This document shows positions 10,847 through 22,100 of a DNA stretch of 64,000 nt, piece by piece (position 1 is the stretch's first letter; each line of letters begins with the position of its first letter). Position numbers and translations under genes: made by a program. Where the stretch lies: NCBI GenBank assembly GCA_011033025.1, contig WFMF01000499.1, positions 1-64,000 on the forward strand, written 5' to 3'. Under the pieces are notes generated by a model, which saw only the letters and a list, made by a program, of their open reading frames with translations, was not told the DNA's origin and did no database searches. Source of the stretch: Beroe forskalii (Eukaryota > Ctenophora > Nuda > Beroida > Beroidae).

Positions 10847-12277
10847 ATGACAGTAGGCGATATTAAACGGCAATCATGCGACTTTAATGAATGTGGAAGA
10901 AGTAAATTACAAAATGTCATAGTGGAAGATTTGAAAATATTGGACATCTTCCAGCGCTTGTCAGATTTTTTCATGCTGGACTACTACACTCACGAGGGAC
11001 ACACACTCTTGCCGACATCTTGGTTAGATGTCTCTCGTTTAGGGAAACACGATTTCTTAAAGCAGCTCTGCAGTCTGCTCATTCATGCGAACGAGAAACG
11101 ACAACCGCTTTCATTTGTTATGCCTTTGTCGTTAATTTGTTTCATCAGACTTATCAAAAATCGGCTCAACGCGCGGAAAAATGTGAAGCCTGTTTCCATT
11201 GATTTACCAGTTTCTTGCAAAGAACATCTAAGACATCTAAAACCAAAGAAGATCATTGAACTTAAAGCATTATTGCCGTTCGTGAATAGAATCATTACCA
11301 TGCATGGTATAACTCATATCGTAGATATTGGATCTGGTATTGGACATGTATCACGATTTATTGCAAAGCAAAATCCCAGTTGTAAAATACTAAGAATTGA
11401 GGCTCAATCATCTTTGATTGGAAAGGCAGAAAAAATTGATCAGAAATTTGTGACTAGTGAAAGCTCTGTCAATATTCTGTCGTCAGTGAAATTTTTGAAA
11501 CTGGATGACAACATAGCCGATTCTTTCCATTCAATTTTAAAAGAAGTCGATGATGATAATCAGAATTCCAGTTTTTCAGACCCCAAAAGTCGCATACTTC
11601 TACTCGGTCTCCATCCATGTGGGAATCTCGGGTCCTTCATGCTTAAATTGTTCAAGGAAAGTAGTATTTGTCGAAGTGTCGTTGTCGTCAGTTGCTGTTA
11701 TCTTTTCATTGATGCAGACAGCAATCACACTGGAGGGTTCCCTCTTTCCAACTTTCTGAAGTCAAAGGGAGTGACTACACTCAGCAGCCAGCTCAAGGAG
11801 CAGGCTTGTCATAATGCTGAGTTTTATTTGAACAGACTCCTTGGCTACTTAGAGCAACCAGAAGAATTACTCTCACAAAACTGGCGTTCTATTGCAGATA
11901 TATTCATCTGCAAAAGAGATTCTGATTATTCGAGAAAGTGTTTCAAGTTCAAAAGACGATCTAATGGAGAGGATATTATTGCGTTCATCAACAAGAATCT
12001 ATCCTCCCACCAGTTTGAGTTGTTGGACGATGAGGAAAAAGAGGAGGCTACCACTCTGGCGGTTGTAGACCAATGGAAAACGTGGGCATATTATTTGGTA
12101 TACATAACGAAACTTCTAATCGGTGTTGTTGGAGAATCGCTGATATTACATGATAGGCTCTTGTATTTAATCGAGGAAAATATACCCGCCAGGTTTAACG
12201 TTGTCTTTAATGCAATGGATTCGCCAAGAAACACTGCTATTGTAGCACATAAGATCGATAGTAATAGTTTTAAATAG
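10847..12277 (+). CDS. METTL25: METTL25/METTL25B-like methyltransferase
   Basis: A single open frame of 476 residues. The SAM-binding motif I is VDIGSGIGHVSRF (about residues 159-171), followed by a family-typical GLHPCGNL block and VVSCCYLF. The C-terminal tail SPRNTAIVAHK matches the ending SPRN-x-x-LVA seen in METTL25 and METTL25B (RRNAD1). Length is in the usual range (METTL25B is about 475). It is predicted to be an SAM-dependent methyltransferase; the substrate is not settled for the family. The start was chosen as the first Met, in frame, just after the presumed divergent promoter. No intron is needed, unusual beside many-exon neighbours. Which paralogue it is cannot be decided by eye. 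Confidence 0.85.
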   Translation: MTVGDIKRQSCDFNECGRSKLQNVIVEDLKILDIFQRLSDFFMLDYYTHEGHTLLPTSWLDVSRLGKHDFLKQLCSLLIHANEKRQPLSFVMPLSLICFIRLIKNRLNARKNVKPVSIDLPVSCKEHLRHLKPKKIIELKALLPFVNRIITMHGITHIVDIGSGIGHVSRFIAKQNPSCKILRIEAQSSLIGKAEKIDQKFVTSESSVNILSSVKFLKLDDNIADSFHSILKEVDDDNQNSSFSDPKSRILLLGLHPCGNLGSFMLKLFKESSICRSVVVVSCCYLFIDADSNHTGGFPLSNFLKSKGVTTLSSQLKEQACHNAEFYLNRLLGYLEQPEELLSQNWRSIADIFICKRDSDYSRKCFKFKRRSNGEDIIAFINKNLSSHQFELLDDEEKEEATTLAVVDQWKTWAYYLVYITKLLIGVVGESLILHDRLLYLIEENIPARFNVVFNAMDSPRNTAIVAHKIDSNSFK

Positions 12278-12659
12278 CTTTAAATAGTTCAGTGGTTTAA
12301 GTGTTTAACATTTTAAAACTTTAAAAGGTATTATTTAAATATGCTGGTCATATAATAACTTAATAATCATTTTACATTGACCAGCTTGTCATTTTGTCTG
12401 CAGTGCGTTTAACATATTCGCAATCCCAAATCAATAATTCAGGATTTGATTGGTACATTATACAATAAGCTGCTGCTTTTACAACTTAGTTATGATTTAA
12501 AACTTTATTATACTTGGCAAATTGTCTTATCAGGCCTTCAAATTCTTGAATCAAGTTGTACCATATTTTTCAAGCTTTCGATTTTATCTTATAAACGCCA
12601 TGATCACTTAATATTACTGCAGATAGTATGTAACCCAGTGATATCCAAAATGACAATGA
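12278..12659. other. Intergenic spacer between METTL25-like and PSTK
   Basis: AT-rich, with runs of TTTAAAA. There is no convincing coding potential; the short frame at 12446-12667 overlaps the PSTK start and looks like chance. It presumably holds the METTL25-like 3' UTR and the PSTK promoter. Confidence 0.4.
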
Positions 12660-13546
12660 ATGCGTGATAACCCAGAGATACCGATGCAGTCGAAGAGTAT
12701 TTTGATTTGCTTGGTCGGATTACCCGCTGCTGGTAAAAGTACCCTGTGTTCGGCTCTGATGGCCAGGTCGACTAAGTCTTACATTCCTGACTACATTTGC
12801 TATGATCAGTACATTACGCCAGTGAATCACCGAGAAGATCCCTCTGCGTGGTCCAAAGCTCGCCAAGCAGTCAATCAGATGATCAGTAGCCTTGTTCAGG
12901 AGAAACACATGTCTTTCACTAACAGGGTGCTGTTGCTCGATGATAATTTTTACTATCGGGGAATGAGGAAGGAAATCTATCACATAGCCCAGCGTTATGG
13001 TTGTGTATTTGGACAGATTGTATTCCCCATTTCACGGGAACTTTCGATCTCTACCAATGCCCTGCGGGTGAATCCATGGTTACCTCAGACACCATTCAGA
13101 GGATGTCCAGCTGCATTGAGTTCCCGTCTGAAGCCTGGGAGAAACACGTGCTAGTGCTCGATAAAATCGATCATTTCGATGAGTCAACTCTAGAGAGAAG
13201 GTTGAGTCAAGTTACAGAGTTTGTGGAAAAACTGACAGAGGAGGCTGTGGAAGTCAATCCTCAAGATGCAGCTGAAATGAAAGAAAGGGAGAGGCTCAAA
13301 ACTAGTCAAGATCCGATTCAACAGTGTAGCATCATTGCTCGTAAGATCATATCTCAGAGGATTCAGGAAGATAAAGTTCTACAACAAAATATTCCATACA
13401 AATTTTATGGAGATGCTAAGTCACTGTTATTGGATAGATTGACAAATGAAAATGGTAAGATGCTGCAAGGGAAATCTTATGAAGAACTCGAGTCTATTGT
13501 TGGTGAACAATTTGATGCACTAATTCGTAAACTCAGTGATAGTTGA
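12660..13546 (+). CDS. PSTK: L-seryl-tRNA(Sec) kinase, with one frame break
   Basis: PSTK phosphorylates Ser-tRNA(Sec), the step before SepSecS makes selenocysteinyl-tRNA. The N-terminal part (from ATG 12660; a second Met at 12684 is possible) has a Walker A loop GLPAAGKST and the family block LLLDDNFYYRGMRKEIY. At about 13070-13078 the frame shifts by one base: NALRVNP in the first frame, then VTSDTIQRM in the second, which continues to the C-terminal DALIRKLSDS. Both halves align to PSTK, and the join falls in its conserved RN-x-x-R...ETI region, so a missing base is the simplest explanation. This is either an assembly error or a recent pseudogene. Otherwise there are no stops. Length after the join is about 295 residues, somewhat short of the vertebrate protein. 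Confidence 0.8.
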
Positions 13547-14255
13547 AACGATATTCATACTCTTACCTGGGCACAGATTTGGCATTGCAATTTCAGTTTT
13601 TCAGTCCATGAAATTCGCCATCCTCTTTATTAACTCGTTACTGTGTCTAATCAACCATATTTTATCGTTATTTTTGTCCAATGCACATTGTACATACTTA
13701 CATAATACTTCTGCACATTGCAAATTAAACTTGAATTAAATGCTGAGGATGAATTGTTGCGCTCAGATGCTATAAGTGATATAATATTTCATTTAATTTA
13801 TTGATAGCTTAGCTGATAAGAAATTGATTTGTTGCTAATTTATTATGTTGTTGTGAATTTGTGTAAAATTAGACTCGAATGAATGTTTACGTCCTGAAAA
13901 CTGAGTAGCAATCGTTTTTTTTTAAATTTGTGAGTGGGGGCAGCTAGTAATACTTGGCCATAAATTGCTCCAAAATGTGTTCTTGAGAACAAAGGTATAA
14001 CCAGACTTGAGTTCATACGTTTTCGAAACCAGTTCAGCAATCAGCATTCCTGAAAAATATCATTAATCGTTAACATTCCATTATACCTATCTAGGAAATG
14101 CCAAGGACATAGGGTCATAGGAAGCTCATACCTTCATACCTCCCTCGAACTACTGAAAACTTGAGTTGAGTAAGGGGCATTGCACGAGAGGAACACCTTG
14201 CTGGCATTCTACTTGGGATATATATTGTAAGAAAGGAGATACCATGTGATACAGT
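13547..14255. other. Spacer between PSTK and VPS13D
   Basis: No gene was recognised. An ATTAAA at about 13734 could serve PSTK polyadenylation. TATATA near 14219, some 37 bp before the VPS13D start codon, may be chance. Short frames on both strands here have no similarity that I recognise. Confidence 0.35.
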
Positions 14256-17200
14256 ATGTGGCGACAAGTCCACAGCTTCACAGAATGGTTACTCAACAAA
14301 TACCTTGCCAGATACCTCAGCAACGTTAACCTACATCAGGTTAGATTCTATACAGTGGTATTTAGATGTCACATACCGGAAAAAGGTGGATTAACGTGAC
14401 CAGTTTCTCAACCCATTACTCCATTATGGCAATGATGAAGGAATGATTATATTATTTCCTAATTGCTGAATTGAACTTTTGAAATCAATTAAGGAAAAAT
14501 CACAGGCTTAATAAATCCGGAATCGTCTACTAGAACTATTATATTGATACATTGATGAAAGTATATTTTGTCAAATTTTGGAGAATGTTATTTTCATGCG
14601 TCTCACTATTTCGTGTAATTTACACACAGGTTCATATTGGTCTGACTCAAGGCTCGGTAGAGTTAGAGAACTTGAAACTTCGAGAAGATGCCCTGGAGAA
14701 CTTCAACTTGCCCTTCAAAATAGTTGATGGTGATTATAATTTCAATCTTATTAAAGTCAATTATATCAAATAAAGATCGACCAAAATATCCGTGATACTC
14801 TCGATTCTCGAATCTCGTGCATTTTACATCATATTCTACAAACAACACTCTCCTATTTCGCCCAGGAACGGTTGGTAAGTTGGTGCTACAGGTCCCTGTA
14901 GCCGGTCTTAGCAGTGGTAGTCTGGTCCTGTGCCTCTCCGATCTCAACATTCGAGCAACACCGTACCAGGGTACAGAGGTGGGAATATTCCAGACTTAAT
15001 AATATGTCAAATGATTTAAATACCTATGCGGTTTCCAAGTGCTCAAATGAAATCTAATGGATTTAAGGTCGTTGTTACAATTTACATCAACTTATTCTTT
15101 ATTTTTCATTGCAGTATGACCCTGTCAAAGAAGAAGAGCAGAGATTGGCAGCCCTGAACCTGAAGCTGGAAGCCCTGGAACAGCAGATTTATCAGAAGCT
15201 ATACGCACAGTCCAAGAGCTGGCTGTCTTCATTCGCTTCTTCCTACTTCACTTCAATGATAGAAAACCTCAAGGTCTGTGAAATGCGTTATAATAATTAA
15301 TTGTCTACAATAAGCAAATAAGGAATTCAACCTTCGGAAGATATTTAAAGTGAATTCATCAGTCAATTAACTTAATTCAGTCGATTTTTTGGAGGTAAAG
15401 CGTCCAATAATATAGTTCTAGCTAAAACGTTACCACGATACTAAATTGTCTTCAGTTGGTTATCAACGATGTCCACTTCTGCTACATGGACTCAGTATCC
15501 GTGGCCTCCATGCCCTTCTCTCTCGGGATCACCATCAAACACCTGGCCACGCAGCCGTCTCCTAACAAAGTGGGGGATTGTGTCCTCAAGGAGGTCCAAC
15601 TCGAGGGTCTCGGGGTGTACTGGAACTTCGGGGAGCATGTCGACGGGGAGGAGACGGAGGTGAGTCGTCAAAATAGGTTTATATCATGATTCTTTTATTT
15701 TTTTATGTTCTCCTTCCATGAAAGTATGAGGAATAACCCATTCTTCCATGTTTCATCCTCGTTCGCTCTTTCAGAAGTACTACGTTTTGGAACCGATCTC
15801 TGCCAAAGTAGAGCTGACCCAGAACAAGTCAACTGAGCCGCTGAACAGTCTGCAAACCCCTCGCTTTACCGCCTCACTTACCCTGCAAACCGTACAGCTC
15901 ACACTTTCCAGCAAACAGTACCATCTGGCTGCGAGGATACTGAACATCATAGACTGGCAACGCAGGGTTAAAAAGTAAGCAAAGTTGGAGGTATAGATTG
16001 ATATTTCATCAATATTTCAGCTATAGAATTTGATTGGTTTTAACATTCTAACTTCTAAGATGGTAGGATGCAACCCGGAGGCCGGACATAACCCAACCTA
16101 AAAGCTGAAATTGCGTAAGGGAACGTTTGTGCTACTCTTTCGCCCTATCCGTTACGCACGAGCGTCCCTTACGCGCGCTTTCAGCTTTAAGCTTTTAAGA
16201 CTAAAGCTTAAAGCTTTAAAGGTCATGTCAGGGCATGGTCTCGTCCGCGCGCCTATTCTGACAACCTTCCACTCAGGAACAGAAAGTGGCACCCCGGTGT
16301 CCCCATACTGGGTAACGCTGAGGTCTGGTGGAAGTTTGCCATCTCCGCTGTCAGAGACCCCATTTCCCGGAGGATGGAACGGGAGAGACCGAGCTTTGTC
16401 AGCGCTCGTGCTAAGTTGCTGGTCAAATACGTTAACCTCTACACTACCATGCTGTCCAAACACGAGATAAAGGTGATTGTTAACTGATGTACTTTCATTT
16501 ATTTCTAAAAAACTTTTTAAACCTTTTTGAATTGCAGTTTAGATTAAATTTACTTTGAACAATTTTCCAATCTTTACTAAAATGTATCCAGATTAAAATT
16601 CTCAAATAAAACTTAGCTGCTGTCAATCACTGTATTATCGTGCTGCCTCAAGGACCTGATAAAGCAAGACATCAAGCCCCTCGAGGAAGGATTGTCGTAC
16701 GACGAGTTGTATATCATGAGATCCCTTGCCCTGAGTAGAGTCCAGAAGGTGTCTCCTCCAGCCAGCACTGCCAAGGTTCAGCAGCAGAGCTGGGGAAGCT
16801 GGATGAGGGGTTGGGGGTACTACGCAGGACCCAACATGCTCCCACCTCCCAGCCCTACTGGTTTGTATTGAATGAAGTATTGAGGACGGTGGTTTTTAAT
16901 CGTCAAGGATGTGAAAGTTTGCCACCAATTTTTGACAATTTTAATCATTTTCTGACAATTGGTAAAGGATGATTAGGTGTGAAAATTAAAATTTTCAGTA
17001 TTTTTATTTCGATGTCGAGTTTTTGCATGGTACCTAGTACTTTAAATCTCAATCCCTCCCTCCTATACAGAAAGCAGTGGGGAGGAGGAGGCTGTCGACT
17101 ACTCCCTGTTCTTTGACAAGGACAGTGTGTTCGGTAAAGTGAGTGCTAAGCTCCTCCACGGCTCTATCCTTCTCATGGAGTATCAGAACAGTGGAAGTCA

Positions 17201-19108
17201 TAAACCCCTGGTTCAGCTGACATTTGATGATTTGATCCTGGGGGCTGAGTACAGGATGAAGACTGATACTACCATCCTCTCTGCTTCACTTCAGGTTCAG
17301 GGATGACTCAATAATTTCATTGGATCGGGGAATGATTTTATTATCATTGTACAATTTGATAAATTTTCTGTTAATGAGAAATTTTATTTTTGCATTAACA
17401 TCAACCGCTTACCCTTACATCAGCCGCTCAACTTTCCTGCCCCTTCAGAATATCACGTTAGACAACCACTGCCAGCACAGCTCTCTCTTCCCTCACGTTG
17501 TATCCCGATCCCGGGTCCCGTCCAGTCCCTCCCCCACTCCAAGAAGGGACGAGGACACCAGCACATCGTCTGTTGATGGGGATCAGGAGGGAGGGGATCC
17601 GGTGGATATCTCAGAGGTGGATGTGGAGGTGAAGGAGGAGGATGTGGCTGAGGAGAGTAGAGGTGGCTGAGGGTGCAGGTAGTTAAGGTTGTGTCCCCAA
17701 TCGTTGCCAGACAGTTTTTCTGGTGCAATGGTGAAAATATGTTGTAATCTTGCATCTTTGCATAATCTCCCGCTAAATGGTCACTGAACTACCTATCAGC
17801 ATTCCGTAATCCGTGGTGTACTCAATTCACAAATTCACGTAACATTCCTAGCAAATGCCCGGTCCTCTTGCAGGTGGTAGCCCCACCCTTACTCCCTCTC
17901 CCCGGCTACCCACAGAGAAACCAGTTCTGGATGTTTACTACGAGCTGAACCCGCTACCCACTACTCTGGATCTCTTGCTACGCATCACCACACTACCGCT
18001 GGATATTGTCTACAACGAGGATATCATCGCCAGGTCTGTTATCATTATATTGTATACATCTTTAGTTCTTTAGAACTTAGTAGTGATTATGTGTGTGAAA
18101 TGACTAGATCTAGAGACATAGGTAGCTGTAGATTCTGTCTGGCTCTCTAACAGACAGTTCTGTCTATAAATGATTCCAAATGTCAGGTAAAGGAAATTGC
18201 AGGATACGCATACTAATAAAACTTTAAAAGTTGAAGCTATTTACGTTGCCGCTCGTCAATCAGAAAAGAGTTCGAAACTAATAACACGTATTAAGTTTTA
18301 AGAACATACTTGAATACTAGCATCGAAGATTTTTAAGTTCAAGAAATGTTAAAATCTCGTCATCAGTGTTTTAAGTTTTAGCTTTTTAGAACATACATTA
18401 AAGTATTAATCGGTTATTAAAGCGATGTGTAAAACACGTGGTTGCACAGACGTTGAGACTTTGCAATTTAAAACGATGAAATTTGGAACTTTTAAATTTT
18501 CAAATTGATAGGTTATGAGGTTTCATAAAAAAGTAAGTGGAGTGAATTGTCAGACTCGGACTGACTCAAAGTAATGTTGGTAAAGGGTATTGCAGTCTAT
18601 GAATTAAATTTAATTGTTGGAGCAGTGTATGAATTATAAGTAACAGTGTATGAATTGAATATCATCGCCAGGGTAACGAACTTCTTTGCCTTGGACCCTA
18701 CCATTGACTTTGTGGTCGAGGCTGCTCTGGCGCGACTTGGTGACCTGCGGAGCAAAACAAAGCACCAGCTGAGAAGCACCATAGACAAGATATTCAGTGG
18801 GAAGATGAGAGACTTTAGGAGGTTTCAATTTGGGAATTATAAATATTGTAGATTATATAGTTTCTAGTGTTTAATTTGCCAAAAACCCGCACTCCATAGT
18901 CTAGACTCATCTCCTTTTCTAAGTTTCTACCTAAATTATTTGTCAGCAACTGATATAATACAGTTTAAAATTGTGAAGAAGGTATTTGCCACTATTCAAT
19001 TCTCTGCCCAGGTGGGACATCCTCTGTAAAATCCAGGCTCCCCTCCTGATAATCCCAGAGAGTTTCCACAACCCTAACTCAGCTGTGGTTATAGTGGACC
19101 TTGGACAG
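14256..19108 (+). CDS. VPS13D: VPS13D exons 1-13 (chorein N and first groove repeats)
   Basis: Exons: 14256-14339, 14630-14729, 14866-14978, 15115-15273, 15456-15659, 15775-15974, 16277-16472, 16653-16860, 17071-17294, 17449-17662, 17874-18033, 18672-18821, 19012-19108. The start ATG at 14256 gives MWRQVHSFTEWLLNKYLARY, matching the first helix of chorein domains. Next come SVELENLKL and GTVGKLVLQVP (hydrophobic groove strands), YYVLEP, RKWHPGVPILGNAEVWWKF (the RR-W-x-P...WW block of all VPS13s), a loop with GWGYYAGP, and IVDLG at the end of exon 13. Exon 10 ends in an acidic Ser/Asp/Glu-rich loop. An acceptor at 16616 for exon 8 would also keep frame but fits homologues less well. Confidence 0.93.
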
Positions 19109-22100
19109 GTTTGTAGTACCTATTGTAGTCATGATAATATGAGAATATGTACATGTTTTGCGACACTTCAAAACTAATCATATTGCTCTTGCCCACTAGG
19201 TATAATTGCAGGTTGATGTTGCTGGGAGACAAATAAAATGAGATACACTCAAAATTCAAATTCAGATTTATCAAAGATGTATAATGCAAAACCGGCCAAT
19301 AAATGCCCCCGCAAAATTATGGATTCCTATTCCTGCATAAGTTATTCTATGTTGTAATCTTTGATAATGAAAGAAAGTATCAAAGGAGGATCCAGTGACC
19401 CATATACATCGATTATATCTTGAAGAGTTTTTGACAAAATATAATTTGAATTTATCATTTCAATGTTTTCATTCAAAAAAAATCTATGCGTATGCTTTTT
19501 TCATTGTACTATTCGTTATGGAACTATAAGTTGGTTACTTAGGTACTTCTAAATAAGTAATAACAGTAAGCTACTAAAACATAAAATAAGATCAGACAAT
19601 ATTGATATACAAAATACAAATCAAATATCAAAAGAGGTGAAGAAATAATAACCAGATATCACAGTAATGTTATCCATAAGTTTGTGTCAAATGGACAAAT
19701 CAACGGGGTTAGAATGCAGTGCTAAAATGATGATAACAAAACGCCTCACAAAATTAATAATCAAAGTTAAATAATTAAATGAATAGGTAGTAATCCTTGA
19801 AAGATTGAAATCACAGATTTCACTACATGGACTTTCAAGAATATTAAAGTCCCTTGGCAGTCATATTCCTCAACAGCTGCATTGGAGATGACAAACTCAA
19901 CAAATCGATTAACAATGTTCTGATGGTTACTAATGTAAAATGGGTGACGGGTGCAGATAATCGTTAATAACATTTAATTGATGAGTTATAGTTCTTATGT
20001 ACCTTGAATATCATTCAGTATTCTTGAAATATTGTTCAGAAAGTCGGAAGCAGTAGGAAAATCAGCTAAAAGCCATAAGGTCTAGTAGGAGTATAGGTAG
20101 AAAGTTGAGAGTCTAGTATATTATTAAAAAATAAGTTCAAAGAAATAATTTTAAAGTTTTAAATAGGAATTTATTATCGCCATGTAAAGAATTTTAAGGA
20201 TTTTTTCGCTGGCTTGAGTTTACTTTCACAACATCATGTTGATGTGCCTCCAATACTAATGTATCGTGGCGTATGGGCAGTTGGCGTCCACCCTCAAACT
20301 GAGTAAAACCTAACATTCTATTGTCACTGTCATTGCTGGTCTGCCGCCGTATTGTCTGTCGACACCAAGCTCCTCTCGCCCGCATGGCACGTCTCCGGAA
20401 CCATGCCGCTCTTATTGGTGCTGCTGCTAATGTCCTTGCACGCGTTCATGCCCGTGTCATTGCTGCTCAACTCGGCTAACCCCACCAGAGTCATGATGTA
20501 CTTCCTGAACTCTAGGTTAACAGCTGCGTAGATCAGCGGGTTGGACATGATGTTGATGGAGGTGAAGTAGAAAGTGAGGGTCCGCCACCAGTGGGGCAGG
20601 ACCACGCCCATGTTGCTCAGACACGCGATCAGGTAGGGGAAGTAGGAGAAGATGAAGGTCAGGCAGATCATGGGGATGGCTTTGATGGTCCGGGTGGGGA
20701 GGCGGGAGTGTTTCTTTGGAGGCTCGGGCAGCTTGATGCTCCCCCGGATAGTGGTGATCTTGTTGTCTATTTTAGAGGACGCTTTGTAGATGGACACGAG
20801 GATGAAGATGTTAGCGGTCGTTATGATGAGCATCGGGATGATGTTCAGGATTACGTTCAGCATCGCGATGAACACAACCTGCGGAGTGGTATTAGTGAAG
20901 AAATAAAACCTGCGGTGTGGTATTATTGTAATGTTTGTCGCAATATAAGTGGAAAGGTATTGTGTCGAATGTTCAAAGGAATTCCTCGCAGTTCCCACTT
21001 CCCGTGTTAATTGGACGGCAGTTGTTAATAACAGGAAATTCAATGTGAGAAGAGGGAAATTTGTCATCAAATTCCTCGCCAAAAATAGAATATTTCCATT
21101 TCCGCCGTGTTGTCGCGCACTATAATACCAATACCTATAGTAGCCAACATTTTTCTCTCAAGACGAAACACATAAATTCTAACTGTACCTTGTAAAGAGG
21201 TTCCTCGGAGTTGGCCAGGTCTGCAGAGTTACAGGACTGCGTGTACGGGTCGTAGTAGGGCAGGAACTCCAGAGCAGAGAAGATGAAGGGAAGGAGGGTG
21301 AGACCACCCCACACGCACCCAATGCCAATGTACCACGGCTTCAGGTTGTGTCGGATTGACCGCCGGACTTTACCTGAAAAGAGTCAGGGGTTAGGAACTT
21401 GAGGGTTGAGGATAAGAGGACTTAGGATGTGATACAATTATAGGATGTTAGGTACTTGTGCGTCTACTGCGTTATTGTTAATGAATGCGTATCGGGAGAC
21501 TTATCAATTTCGGTTCTCAGAGTAGGTAATGACTGAAAGTTCGATTAGTACCAGTCATTTAAATGAACCTGGCGTTAAATAGTTATTAGTTAAATGGACT
21601 GTCAAAATTTATCGTCTACTGCAGCTTGGTGCTTGCACATCTAACACTGTTAATTGAGCTGTGAGCGGGTAAAATACCATTAGAATTATTACCTAATCAA
21701 AGAGTGATTGTTAAAGTAATCAACCTGCCTGACACTTTCATCAAAAAATAAAATACCAGAAAGGGGTTCAGCTCCAAACTATTATCTAATGGTTTAAACC
21801 GTGCTGCTTTTCAACTAACAATAGAAACGGCCGTTGGAATTCGAAAATGATACGAGACTTCCTCAGAAACTTCCTTTTAATTAGCGCCCAATTTAAGCGC
21901 GACTCAGGTCCAAACAGCAATTTGGTGTTCATACGCGGTTTTAATTAATGAATGTCAATAGATTTGAGAAATGAGAATACGGTGGAACAAAATGGTACGG
22001 ATAACTTTCTGGTTTTATTCCCAATTATACCCAGAATATTATTATTAAACCGTTGTTGTTGAAATGTGCGAGTACAGTCAGTACACACTATGGACTCTAT

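Noticed and set aside
13057..13088. A 32-base GT-AG intron that would restore the PSTK frame
   Set aside because: Far below the usual animal minimum, and it would remove the conserved segment aligned to the ETI region of PSTK.
16616..16652. Alternative acceptor extending VPS13D exon 8 upstream
   Set aside because: In frame and possible, but the extra LLSITVLSCC segment does not match homologues; the CAAG at 16652 was preferred.
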